64,000 nucleotides of DNA, from the NCBI GenBank assembly GCA_002189035.1, contig NEEC01000007.1, positions 2,666,001-2,730,000 on the forward strand, in the 5' to 3' direction. Every line of letters starts with the position of its first letter. Position 1 is the stretch's first letter. Shown here one piece after another: positions 9,620 through 22,574 of this stretch. Position numbers and translations under genes: made by a program. The stretch comes from Utricularia gibba (Eukaryota > Streptophyta > Magnoliopsida > Lamiales > Lentibulariaceae). The notes under the pieces were generated by a model. The model made no database searches. It was not told the origin of the DNA and saw nothing but the letters and a program-made list of their open reading frames with translations.

Positions 9620-11121
9620 TCAATTTAGGGTTTTATTTAGTAAGGTGAAATTAGGCAATTTTTAACAGTCGCACTCCTCAATCCTGATGATTGTCGCAGT
9701 GAACTGTAATGGTAAAAAAAGATGAAATAATCGAAAAAAAAAAGAATTTGAGATTGAGAAATTGATTTCACGAAGAGCAACGAAGACGAAGAAGCCTGTA
9801 AACAAAACAAGCAAAATTTGCTAGTTCCCTTGCAGAAGGGCACCACAGTATTCATTCGAACTCCTCGAGCGGGAATGTTTTGATTGTTGTTTCACCGGAA
9901 CATGTGGCTCCGTTTGCTCTCAGTTGATGTGATTATTGCATCATAAACGATAACCCTAGGTGGTGGTCGTGGAGTTTTTATGCTTAATTTCTGGCCCAGC
10001 TTGGAATAAGCAGCATTTTTCGCAAGCCCTAGAATTGGTGAGGAATCAGGTACTTGAAACCCTAGTATGCGCATTTGTTGATTGAGAAACGGGTGTGATT
10101 CTTTGAAGGGTTTTTCGGATGCGTTGGTGTGGTTTCCACTTACATTTGCGTAATAGGATATCCGCAATGGGCTATTACGCTCATGTGCCACGGTGAGACG
10201 AGTGGTCATGGTGGAATGGTTTATGTTGAGTTTGTTTAGTTGTGAAAACCGGGGTTTTTTTGTTCTGTTTTTCCTTTTTCGTAATTTTTGGTTATATATG
10301 TATGGATAGTCCTAGGTGGTCGAACAGTAAAGGGAGCAAAAGTCGATATTTATGGGAGTATGTACAGTTAAGTTTTTTTTGTGTTTATGATTTGTTTAAC
10401 CAGCTTTGGTACGTGGAAACTGGTTTTGCTGTTTTTGTATGCCAGTGCATCCGTAGAAGCTTTTGCATGTAATAAGATTGTAATTTTGCATTGCTCCAAG
10501 CTTCTTATCTGTAAGTGATATGAACCAGTGAATTCCTGAAAGGGCTGCTGAGACTAGGACAAGTGGGAACCTTTGATGGTGTTTCCCTAGTTTTTGGCAT
10601 ACTGGTGGCAAAATAGCTGCATGTAGTGCCTGTTTCATGCTTTCTGCTTACCGAATAGATGCTTATCTGGTCAGATTGTGTATTGACTACCCAATGATCG
10701 GTGTTATATAGAGATTTGGTTGATTTTTTTGAGGGAGAAATCAGCAATTTTAGCATTCAACATTTAGTGATGGATATCCATCATGAAACGCAGTTTTGAT
10801 TGCTCAAATCTTACTCTTGTACCGTTCTCTTGATGGATAATTTGTGCAAAACCTGAGTTTATCGTTTTTGGAGTAATGTCGGAAGCCAGGTTCTGCTACC
10901 CTATGCTGGATTTTTTTTTTCTAGTTTTGTCAGAACCGTCTGTATTGAAAATTCATGCAAGTGAAATATTTATGAACATGAATGTCAAGAGCAGTGAGCA
11001 TGACCCCCTGGGAGAAGAAGCATTGAATAACTTTCATTAAAAATGCAGTTCATGATGAAGATCTTTTACCCTTTGTAGCTCCATTAATGGTGGAGGTCAT
11101 ATATGGCTGTTGAAGTGGGGA
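9620..11121 (+). promoter_or_regulatory. Promoter and long 5' leader region of EAF1
   Basis: This stretch lies between the URM1 3' region and the EAF1 start codon. Small ORFs occur on both strands but none shows conserved motifs. GC content rises above the neighbouring AT-rich gap, as expected for a transcribed leader. EAF1 genes in other plants have long 5' UTRs with an intron, so much of this may be leader. I could not place the transcription start. Confidence 0.4.
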
Positions 11122-14100
11122 ATGAATGGATGTGCATCATCATTTAGTGTAGTCAATGCCGAAGATCATTCTATGGGAGGAGTTGTTGAAGGTGGAATTG
11201 GGATTGGTATTGCTGATGACACTTCTCCCAGGAAAGTAGTTATCGACAAGGTTCAAGCAGAACTTAGGTAAAAATATTTTGTTCATAAAATTTTATGTCC
11301 CACTCCAAACATTTTCTTCAGGGTTTCCCAGGTTCAGATAACTGACGCCATTCTTCTTATTTTTTCTTTTCAGTCAAAAGTATAGAGCTCGTGATGAAAC
11401 CAAGCAAGAATTGGAATTTCTTGAGAAGGTGTTGTGCACATATATATATATATATATATATATATTATGATTTCTGATTTCATGTTTTGTTTTGGGATCT
11501 GGATTTCGTTTCTTTTATTTCAGGGCGGAAACCTCTTAGACTACAAGCTTCAGGATGTTGCTTCAGCTAGTTTTCTGTCAACTTCAGTTGCTGATCAACA
11601 GAATGATCGGCTAGTGACCAAGTAATTCCCTTGACCACTGGTTTGGCGACATCCAATATATTTATTTTTTTCTATTTGAAGTAGCTTTATTTTAAATATT
11701 TACGTCTGTAGCTCTTTTATCCTATTATTTTTTAATTTCTTCCGAAACAATGTAGTGATGCAAAAGGTAGTTCTGCATTTGTCTCGTCATCCCATGGAGA
11801 TTCTGTTGAAGCAAGTGGTGAACCTGCGATGGTTCCTTCAGAAGTCAATAGCGCTGACAATCTCATATATTTTGATGCTGAAACTGAGTTTTCTGAAGGT
11901 GGTCGAAGTTTGTCCCATCCTTGCAGGACTGGCGTACCACTAGAACCATCATTGAGCATAAATGAACCACGGAAACATGGTGATTCGGCTGCACTTACTC
12001 TACCGAGGAAGGCATACAAAAGGCGGTATAGGTCATGCCCTAGTCGTGATGGTGTTAGATCTAGCACAATGAACGTGGATCCTGCTGATGAGGTTTTATC
12101 TAATCAGCTCGGCCCTAGGGATGTAAAAGATTTGGAGTCCGAGGGGGAGAAACAAGATACGAAGGCTGCTTTGCCAAGTTCTTTAAGTCCAGTTGAGGGT
12201 TGCTTGTTAAAGAGTGAAACTTCTGGTGAACTGCTTCTTAGTGATTTGGATCGTTCAAGGTGTCTTGAATCTGTGAAAAATTCTGTAGAATGTTCTAGTC
12301 AGCCCGTTCAGCCAGATTATACTTCTTCCAGTAACCTTTTGCATGAGAAACTGCACCAAGAACAACAGTATAGTGCTCCTAGAAGTCCCAAGGGAATGGG
12401 CTCTGATGGACTACAAGGAATTGAAGTGATGGAAATGAAAAGTCTCTCAGTTAGTGATAGCCGGCTGTCTTTGACCTCAAGAAGATTTGATGATCAGATG
12501 ACTGCAGGTTTCGAGAAGACAATGGAACTTGACAAGCGTGCTGTTGTCCTAAAAAGTGATCCTAATGCTTTATGTATGATAGACAGTGGAAGAAGTCATA
12601 CAAATGAAACAGGCACACCTTTAAACAATATTGACTCTTCCGTGAGCAATAAATGTCAAATTTTATCCAGTGAGGCATCTGTAATGGATCTTCACAAATC
12701 TCTGACTTCGAAGAAAGGTCATGAAGAAAGTGAGAATTTAAGACTTTTTAAACAGGAGAAGCATCGTGGCCCTCAGAGTATTCTGAAGAATGGTGTGTCA
12801 CTTCAATCAATTGAAGGCTCAGCACAAAGCATATCAAAATCTAGCAAGATGCTAGAACATGTGACTGTTGAGAAACTGTGCACCAGCCACTCAGATGTGT
12901 CAGATCCCAGTAGAAAGCATGATGATTCTTTGTTAGAGAATCCAAACGCACGTAATGAAACATCTTGTAGCAGGAACGGTGATTCTGTCGATGCCAATTA
13001 TTCAAACTCCAAGCATTCAGGATTTTCAAATACGAATTCCAGTGTTGTGAATCAACTGAAAACTTCCGTATGTGATTCAAAGTTGGCAGAAAATATTGAT
13101 GAGAATTCAGTTTTGGAAGAGGCACAACTCATTGAGGTTATAATCAACAAGTTTTTCCTTTTTCTTTATTCACAGTGATTTTTGACTATCTGTAATTTCT
13201 ACTGGCTCAAAATATGTTATGCAATTTCTCAATAGGCAAGAAGAAAAAAATTTGTGGAGCTCTCTATGGTCACATTGCCAACAAAGATTCAATGGAGATC
13301 ACATTGGGGTTATGTGCTTGAAGAAATGGCATGGCTATCAAATGATTTTGCACAGGTTTTTGAAATTGTTATTTTTTATTCTGCATGTGATTTGCCTTGT
13401 AGTTCATTCACTTGGAATATTTGGGTGAATCAAAGCTGCGTGTTTTTACACGTTGAGTCAATTCCATCTGAATAGCTTATCTTTACCATGTAATTAGGAG
13501 CGTATGTGGAAAATAACTGCAGCAGCTAATACATCCTTCAAAGCTGCTGTTGCTTGCCGAATGAAGAAAGAAACCAAAAACACTGGAATGGATGCTAAAA
13601 TAGTTGCTCGTACCATAGCAAAAGCTGTCTTGGAATTCTGGAACTCTGTTGTTGTGCAGGTGTGCATGGGATGCTACTATTATCTTTTTCTTGCATTTCT
13701 TGAACAATTGGTACTTTGAAGCGTACTTCCTTTTGCGTAAATTTTCTGGTGTCACATTGGTGTATTCATTTATCATTTATGCATACTATATGTTCTCCAT
13801 CATACAGTTGATTCTAACATGTCTACTAGACTGGATCTGACAAAGTTGAGTCCTTTACTATATACATTTATTATTAAAAGTAAACATAAAGCAATTTTTC
13901 TGTTTTTGCAGGGGACAGATGAACTGATTCAGCAAAAAAACCACAGGAATAACAACCCTATTAGAGCGTATGCCACCAGGCTCATTGTATCTCATAAACA
14001 ATGCAATCTATTTTATTCAGAAGATTCACCTGTAAAACGAGATAGCGCTTCTGATTGGGAACTTCCAGACATCCCAGAAGACAATATCCCTTATGTATTG

Positions 14101-17100
14101 TTCATTTCTGAGTACCTCAAATATCTATATGATTTTCTTATGTCTAAGTCAAAGAAAAATGTTCCACTTCTTATACTTATTTTATTCTTAAGCAGGAAGA
14201 ACAGAATTTCTATACAGTGGTTCCTGGAACGATGGAAGCCTATAGAGCTTCAGTTACATCCCACGTGGCTCACATTGAGGTAATGTGGTACTTCTCATCT
14301 GTTTCCTGTTACTGTACTGTATTTGCTTCTTTAGTCATGAAATTACGACTAAAGATTGGCTAAGAGCAAGGAATTATAGGTCCTCAGGGCCTGAAGATTG
14401 GCTCATTTAATGATGTGAACCTTAATTTTGGTCAAGTTTGTTTTTGTGATATGAAAGACAATTTCCTGTTTACTTTTTTTTTTTATAAAATTGTATTGGT
14501 AAGTTTCAACCCTAATATGAGACGTTCCTTGGTGTCAAATTTTCATTTTTATTTCTAATTTCACAGAGAACTGGAAGCTATGTGCAAGAGGAATCAGAGG
14601 CTTCTGCTTGTGATGGAGTAGTTGGTCAGTATCATTGAATCTTATGTATTTTCAAGGATGCGGTTCCTGTTTATGAGAATGATATTTCTGCAGATTTTGA
14701 ATCTCAAGATCATTTATACAATCAGAATGAAGGAGAAGCTAGAACCTTTGACTTGGCAGAGGCATTTGAAAGCAATATGTCTTCTAGATGTGGTAGAAAG
14801 AAGTTGAAACGCCTGAAACATGGGCATGGCATTGGATCATATGAAGTGACTTCTTTGCAACATTGTGATGTCAAATTAGTGAAACGTGAGCCAGGTTCAT
14901 TAGCAAAAAGGCCTGGTGGCAATCTTAATGTATCATTTCCAACAAAACGTGTCCGAACTGCTACCAGAAGAGTTATCAGCCCATTTAGTGCAGGACCATC
15001 TCGATCCTTTCAGTTGCAAAATAAAGCAGATGCATCGAGTGGAGATACAAGTTCACTTCAAGATGAACACAGTACACTACGTGCTGGTTTGGTTTATTCT
15101 AATGCATTGGATGCTGATTCTCTCCGGGATTATGAGAAACAGGCACTTGCTGAATCTGCAGAAGTATCAATGATGCCAAAAAAGAAGAAAACTAAGCATA
15201 TGGTATTTTGAAACTTTCACCAACTCTGTTTACTGGTTGAATTTCAGGTGGTAATTTCTTTTTTTGGTGGTTTTTTTTATGACAGAGCGATGACTACGAT
15301 TCACGATGGCAAGCTGACTCTAGTTTCCATGAGGAGCAGGTGAATCATTCCTTAACGCATTTCATCAGTGCATTAGGGAGTTTAATATTGTTGGAACTGA
15401 AGTGTTTTTCATAATGCGCGTGATCCTTTATCTGCTCAAACTTGTAATATTATTGAAATCTAAACTTTTACTCAGGAAAATACTCAGTGGAAAAATATTT
15501 TGAATACAAAAAACGTAGTTTTTGTACTTTCATCCTGTCAGCCCTTCTGAACTGTAAATACTCTTGCATTGTAGAGGAATCGCTTTAGAAGGAGCTCTGA
15601 GGCTCGTCTGCTGGAATCAAATGGAAATGGTGATAACACTTTGTTTTCCATCTGACTTATTCAAGTTTTCAATTTGTGCTGTTTTCCAGAGCATCCTAAC
15701 CTTTTACATGTCTATGGGAAGGTTTATTTGGTCAACCAATGACAAAGAAGCCCAAGGTTTTGCGACAATCAAGGGATCACTCTTTTGATAATCCCATTCA
15801 ATCTGGTATGGCCCTTCCTTCTCCGGTGGCCTCACAGTTCAGCAATATGCAAAATCGAAATACATTTGTAAAGATTCATGCTGGTCGAGATCATGCAAGG
15901 AAAGTTAAAGGCCCCAAGGTCATATATTTTTGCTTTATAGTTTGGAAATTTCAGATTCTTAACTCAATAGCTCCTAGATTTTACATTTCTTCTTCATTTT
16001 TACTTTCAGAATCCTACTGGACAGGCAGGATCTGGGAGTCCATGGTCTATCTTTGAGGATCAGGTAAATTACTTTAAATGCTCTTGTTTGTAGCATGTAG
16101 GTATATTTTTCTGACATGGCTTGCAGTTGTTTTCCAACTTTGAGAGTCAAGGTCTTGCTCATTTATCAGTATCCCTTTTAGGCACTTGTTGTCTTGGTGC
16201 ATGACCATGGACCCAACTGGGAGCTTATTAGTGACGCATTTAATAGCGCTTTGTATTTTAAGGTAGCGTTTTTTCTGAACCGTCTATTTTCTTTGTCTAA
16301 GCAGCATTCGCTCTTATGTGTTTTACGCTATTTTTTTTTATGAAATTAGTGTATATTTCGCAATGCTGAAGAATGCAAGGAGCGACATCATGCATTGATG
16401 GACAGAAGTTATTGTGATGGAGCAGATAGTGCTGAAGACTCTGGGCCACCACAGCCTTACCCATCTGCATTACCAGGGATTCCCAAGGTCAAAATACCGT
16501 TTATTTTATTACCCGTCAGCTTGATTGGTTTGGTGATGAATTCTCTTATAATTTCACATGGTTTGTGAGTAGCCTGTCCGGGATCAACCCCATTCCCTGT
16601 CATCAGTTTTTAGTTCCTTCTTTTCAGGGAAGTGCTCGACAGTTGTTTCAGCGTTTGCTTGGCCCCATTGAAGAAGATACACTGCATTCTCATTTTGAGA
16701 AAATAATAACAATTGGGCAAAAACTTCTAGTTCGTAGGAGTCAGGTATCCTCGTGTTAATTGTTGACATCTTTTGTCATTTTATTAATTGAATTTAAAAT
16801 AATCCATTTTTTTCTCGAAATCAAGCTTTCTGAGTCTATAACCATTGGGGATTCTAACTTCTCCAAATATCCGCTTTTTCCTTTTTAATGTTTCAATACA
16901 TCGTAACTGCTTTGGAAGTATATAATGCTTCTTTTTGCTCGGTTTTATTTGTTGGGGATTCTGTATGATGCGTGCTCATGCTTAGGAAACCTGGGAACAC
17001 GAAGTACCGTAATCAGATCACGCACTATTAAGAAAATGAACACATTTTCCATTTCGCTAAATGGTGATTGATTTATTTTCTTTCCACAATTGGCTGGTTG

Positions 17101-19314
17101 ACAGTTATGATATAAAGCACCGAATGATCTTGTTTGATCTAATTGTTGTTCACTCTTCTTATCTTCAAGTGACCATTATTTTAATTTAGTAACACGATTT
17201 ATTCACTGATTACCAGGATCCGAAGCAACTCCTCCAACCTCACAGCTCTCATTCAGCTGCTCTTTCCCAAGTCTTTCCAAATAACTTGAACAGAGGATCC
17301 ATTCTTACGTAAGACATTGGGATGCATTATCCAAAGTTGAAATTTTTGTTAGGTAAGTTGCCTGTTGAAATTGTCTCCGTGTTCCCTTGAAGGCCCCTTG
17401 ATCTGTGTGACGTAGTTCGAGGCCCTGATGTTTTTCCAACTGGAATGCAAGTAGTAAATACTGCTGGATCGGCTGGTACAAATCAGGGTATGAACAACCC
17501 ATTGGTTCCATCATCTGCTGGTTCTGCATTGCAAGGATCCTCAAATATGACACCTGGGACTAGTTTTTCGTCTCCTGGATTCACCAATTCATCTGCTAGG
17601 TAACGAAACATAATTACCTCAGTAACCAACTGCGTCAATTCTAACAGAACAGTGTTTTCTTGCCTCTGGTAGAGATGGTAGGCATGTAATCCCTAGATGC
17701 GGATCATTGTCAGCTGATGATCAGCAGAAAATTCAGCACTACAATCAAATGGTTCCAGGCAGAACCGTATCACAAGCTACTGTCCCTGCTTTAGGTGCCG
17801 TCGCTGGGAATGGTCGTCGTATTAACGCCAGTGGCAGCGCTATGGGTGTGATGGGCAATGGAAATAAAAGTTTCCCGATGGCAAGACCTGGCTTACCAGG
17901 AACTTCAACATCTTTGGTGAGTTCTGCGACTGTGGCACCACCTACAGTTCCACCAAACATGCAAGCTGGATTTGTCACAGGCCATGGAAGCTCCATGCCA
18001 AGATCTAATGATGCCTCGCAGTTGATGCGGGTATGCCATTTGACCCTCCCTCCATTTCTCGGTTCTCCATTTAGTTGATGCGTGCGCATGAAAACCTCAC
18101 TGTCCTTTTATTGTTGGCAGAAGTTTAATATGTTATGTTTCCCTGTTGTTGTAGCCTGGTTTAGGTCAGGATTCTCCAAGGCAAATCGTGAGCGGAAGTG
18201 GCCAAGGGGTGCCTCGCCCTCGGGTGTAACTTCCCCTCTTCCTATCCAGACAGCCGCTAGTCCTGTTTCACCATACCCCAGCAACCACCAGACAACCCTT
18301 CCAATGTCTCCACACCGGCCCCAAATTCAACATGCATATTTTGAAGGACAAGCAAATCGGCTTGGGAAAGAGCGGCAGCTACATCAGCGTATGGTGCTTC
18401 AACAGCCACAACAACAGTTTGCTGCTAATTCCTCCGTGAGACCTGTGCAGCCAAAGCCTCAGCATCCCTTGCCATCTCCTATCCAGACTGGTTCACAACC
18501 TCAGCCCCCCCAAAATTTACCAGCTAGTCTTTCTTCAGTACCAACATCTTCATTGCTTTCAAGCCCACAGTATCAACAGAAACATCAACCGGCTGCTTTG
18601 GGAGTTGCACAGAATACACAAAGTGGCGGAAATGTGCTAGCAAATCATACTGGCAAGCAACAAGGCAGACAGCATCACTTGCCACAATCCAGTAGGCATC
18701 ATCCTCAACGGCAACAGTTGCAAGCTGTGCAGCAAGTGAAGGTATCAAAGGGTGGTGGCACTGGGAACGTTATACCGCACCCTGTTGATTCCTCCGTTAC
18801 AAATGGAATTACTGAAAGTCCAATCATACAGCCTCCGGATAAGCGAGAAGCTGGTTCTCAATTGATGCAAAATCAGAGCTTAAATGCTGGTTCAACACTG
18901 AGTAGTATGCAGCCTACCAGGTTGAGTGACACGCTCCATCAGCAGAAAGTTTATTCCAGCCAGGGTAATTCTGGTACGAAACATATTCAGACTTCGAAGT
19001 CTGACAATGGTAGTCAGGACCAGGCTTCACCGGTAGCTGTTCTAGCTGTAAATGATGGTCAGCAGTCATGTTCTCCTGTGGTTGGGACAACATCAGATGG
19101 CATATTGAACAATCAGGGTTCCACAGTGCCCTTGTCTTCTAACTCGCATGATGCAGTGTCTCAAGATGGCCAGAGACCGACTGCTGTCAAGCATGATGCT
19201 AATGAACAATGGCAGCAGAATCCTTCCCAGCCAGGGCAAAAACAACAGAGCCAGCTTCTCCAAGCAGGCAATGGTAACCTGCACGGTAGGCCTAGCGACC
19301 CTGGATTGGGTTGA
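11122..19314 (+). CDS. EAF1: EAF1/VID21-type scaffold of the NuA4 histone acetyltransferase complex (HSA and SANT domains)
   Basis: About 20 exons encode a protein of roughly 1,750 residues. The start MNGCASSFSVVNAEDHSMGG and the following TSPRKVVIDKVQAEL and QELEFLEKGGN match the conserved plant EAF1 N-terminus. Exon 4 (11756-13136) is long and low in complexity. The HSA domain follows at about 13236-13660 (RRKKFVELSMV, QWRSHWGYVLEEMAWL, ERMWKITAAA, AKAVLEFWNS); it is the surface that binds actin-related proteins. A SANT/Myb-like domain lies near 16180-16480 (WSIFEDQ, LVHDHGPNWELISDAFN, NAEECKERHHAL). The C-terminus from 17400 on is Gln/Pro/Ser-rich and probably disordered. EAF1 assembles NuA4 for H4/H2A.Z acetylation and affects flowering in Arabidopsis. 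One apparent frame break occurs near 18212-18229. It can be avoided by another splice acceptor, which would change about 20 to 30 residues. Confidence 0.92.
11439..11465. repeat. (TA)n microsatellite in EAF1 intron 2
   Basis: About 13 AT dinucleotides lie a few bases after the intron 2 donor site. It is a candidate polymorphic marker with no coding effect. Confidence 0.95.
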
Positions 19315-20032
19315 TCTGCAGCTGACCCATTGCGGAGCACCAGGCAATATTAGACTTATCACTCGTTCGCGACACCATTGCACAGGTTTGTTCTCTGCCA
19401 CAACACTTTCAGCTCTACTTCTCTAAACTGATCCTGTAGTAAATCCAGCAGCCTGATATTTCCTCAACTCACCTCATGCTTTCATGGCTGGACACGGAAA
19501 GAAGGATGGTGTCCCTTAGACTACATTTTTGGCAATGGAAGTACAGTAGCAGCAGGTACGTAGGAGGTAGGTGTACAGAATGGAGTCAAATCATTTGGCG
19601 GCTTGCTCACCCTTCCACCAACTCCCACTCCCACTCGCCATCCATCATGTTTGGTGCATGCTTTCCTTAACTGATTGGGAGGGAGCTTGTACAGAGTAGC
19701 CATCGATTGTCGTGGCCAAAAGCTGTAGAAAATTTTGTGAATATTATTTAGTTGTTAGCATTCAACCTTCCACTCTGTGGTGTACTGTGTCCCCATTCCC
19801 CAGTATGTCTGTTGGGAACCCACACGATGGCCCCCCTCCCTCTTGTCACCAGCACCAAGTGTACATCCAAGGGTTATTTTTTTATTTTCTTGATGGAGCA
19901 ATGTTTGATCTACAGAAAACACTTCAAGATGGAGATACTTGTGGGTTGAGATCGAAAACAATTGTAATAAACTGTATCTGAACTCAAAATAGATCCGGCC
20001 AAGTCACCGAGCACTAGAGGTGTGCAAAGGCA
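19315..20032. other. Convergent intergenic region between EAF1 and DnaJ
   Basis: This 0.7 kb holds the 3' UTR of EAF1 and that of the minus-strand DnaJ gene. AATAAA-like AT-rich words occur near 19966. No conserved ORF or structured RNA is visible. Confidence 0.5.
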
Positions 20033-21930
20033 TCACTGCTGGGCACACTGAACCCTCTGGGCGCCGCCGTGCATGTCGTCGTCCTCGTCCTCGTCATACG
20101 CCTCCCGTTGCTGACTGGCCTTCCGCTTCATCTCCTCTTCCATGTTGACATCGTGAAGAGTGCATTCTTCGCACTCGTCGATCTCCATATCCGTCAGCCG
20201 AGGCTTCTGCGGCAGGACTTTTCCTAGAGCCGTCACCTGATCCGGGGAGAGAGCATCAGGGAACTCCACAGTGAAATGAATGTACAGCTTGCCCTTCATG
20301 AATGGCCTCTGATACATTGGCATTCCTTCATCATTGATCGCCTTGTAAGAATCTGCATGATGCGAGCACATCATTAAGAAGCCATAAAAACTACCGTATG
20401 TATTCTGTTGTAGAAAAGATAAAAAAAAATACTCACTAGGCTTCACGACTTCTCCAGGAAGAGATTTTATGAGCAGTTGCCTGCCATCCAAGTGGGTCAA
20501 AACAAATTGGAAGCCACATAAAGACTCTGTCAGTGAGAGGGTGTGCTCTACAAAGAGATCATCACCCTTCCTCTTGAATTTGGGGTGATCCTTCTCAAGA
20601 AGGACGAAGACAATATCTCCGGTGGCAGTATCCGGCTGTAGAAGGAAAACATGGGTTCATTAGCATGCCTTTCATAAGTGAGCATCAAACACACACACAA
20701 CAGATTGATCGTCATACCGCCTCATCAGCCTCTCCAGGGAATGTGATCTTCTGACCATTCTGCATTCCTTTCTCCACATGGACCTCCAAAACCTTCTTCT
20801 CCTGGACCACTTTCTCAGCCTTGCACTGAGTGCAACGATCCTTATCTTTAATGGTTTCACCTGTTCCCTTACACTCACTGCAAGGGTGCTGCATTTGCTG
20901 TATCATTCCAGGTCCAATTTGCCGAATCGTAACCTTCATTCCACTTCCTTGACAACCATAACAACTCGATGAAGCTCCAGATTTTGACCCCTTACTGCAA
21001 TGCAGAAACCCAAGTTAGAAACAGACAAATACGCTCTTAACTGGTAAGAAGTAAGGAATACACACCCGTTGCATTTTCTGCAAATAACATTTCGGGATAA
21101 AGATAGTTTCTTTGTTGTTCCAAGGTAGACATTCTCCAAAGAAACTTTCAGTTGATGCACGACGTCCTCTCCTCTCCTCTGCCTTCGTCCCCTGCTGCTA
21201 CCACCACCTGAGAAACAGACAACCGCAAAACTATTGACGAAGAACGAGACAGCATAAAAAAGCCAGCTTTGCAACACCTAGCCGCTCTGTAAAGGTGAGT
21301 TCACGTAGTCACTACAGACCATAAACGAACCAAGGCTCATCCGCATGATATAGTTTATTACAACTACACACAAAACAGCATTTCATAACAAAGGCTAAAA
21401 CATTTTTTATTATTTCTTACCACTACAACCTATAGCAGCCCAGAAACTTTCACATAGCTGAGTTCAAAATCAGATATCATAATGCAGCCAGTCTCACCTC
21501 CAAAAGGACTACCACCAAAAAAGGATGAGAAGATGTCGAATGGATCATGCATTCCTGCACCACCACCCATCCCTTCCTTGAGCCCATCTTCGCCATACTT
21601 ATCATAGATACTACGTTTATCAGGATCACTCAGAACCTCATACGCTTGGGAAATCTCCTTAAACTGCAAAGTACAACATCGTATTCAATACTTCGGATTC
21701 ACACAAACCACCATCGAATATTAAAGACAACCAAACTAAACGCAAAAAAAAAAAAAAAAAAATCGATTCAGTAAATGGAAGAGTACTTTCTCAGGGTCAC
21801 CCCCTTTGTCAGGATGATTCTTTATAGCAGCTTTCTTGTACGCTTTCTTCAGATCATCGGCAGACGCCGATTTGGGCACACCAAGAACTTCATAGTAACG
21901 GGAATTATCACTTTTCTTCGAAGAAAACAT
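20033..21930 (-). CDS. Type I (DNAJA) J-domain co-chaperone with CaaX farnesylation motif
   Basis: The start is the Met of [20 protein letters not shown] (21928-21930); an upstream in-frame ATG adds five residues that the family lacks. Domains in order: J domain with the HPD motif ([13 protein letters not shown]), which stimulates Hsp70 ATPase; a Gly/Phe linker ([21 protein letters not shown]); a four-repeat zinc domain ([41 protein letters not shown]); a substrate-binding beta-sandwich ([28 protein letters not shown]); and an acidic tail ending CAQQ. The CAQQ end is a CaaX box for farnesyl transfer and membrane association, as in Arabidopsis ATJ2/ATJ3. The fourth zinc motif has Ala where most relatives have Gly (CxxCKGE), but both cysteines are kept. 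Six or so exons are present. One intron contains a run of 19 A (21744-21762, + strand). The gene looks intact. Confidence 0.95.
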
Positions 21931-22574
21931 CTTGAACTCCACCAAATCCCAAGCGCCGTATCGATCTAAACCGGATTACAATCCCCTAACAACGATTGGA
22001 TACCAAAACCTAATACGAATCGTATCTGACTATCGATTCACGAACTTGCGAACGGACAATGAAGACACGGCGACGCCGATCGGGTTTGAAGGGTCTCCTT
22101 CGGCAGCTGTGCCCCATATGTAGCAACAAGAAAGCATGTATTGACCGTTGATCAAGATAGACGGCCTGGATTTCTCTTCTAGATTGTTCTTCCCCACCCA
22201 GGTGCGACCCGTATTGACCTTTTCTTTGCCAACAAGAAAAATAATATATAAATAATATTTTTTATTAAAACAACATTTTTCTCCCCTATTAATAATTACA
22301 AATATAGATACATTTTCTTTCCTTGTTCCAGAAGAGCTTATTAGTACAGTGCAGGATGCATCATGCCTTAGAGATGGAATCACTTAAGCATCAATCCAGC
22401 ATCTGAATCAAGAACACAAAAAACAATGCCGAAATCGTCTTGGTCGTGTCGAATTCGAGATTGAAGATTCGGTATATGGAACTCAATGGATTCATAACAC
22501 TCTGGAATACTATCAACATCAACAAAATGGAACAGAACTCAAATGTTGATCAGGGAACCAGACAAAATTCTTGA

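Noticed and set aside
9892-10209. 105-codon ORF on the minus strand upstream of EAF1
   Set aside because: No recognisable motif, no splice context, and it overlaps the likely EAF1 leader; treated as chance.
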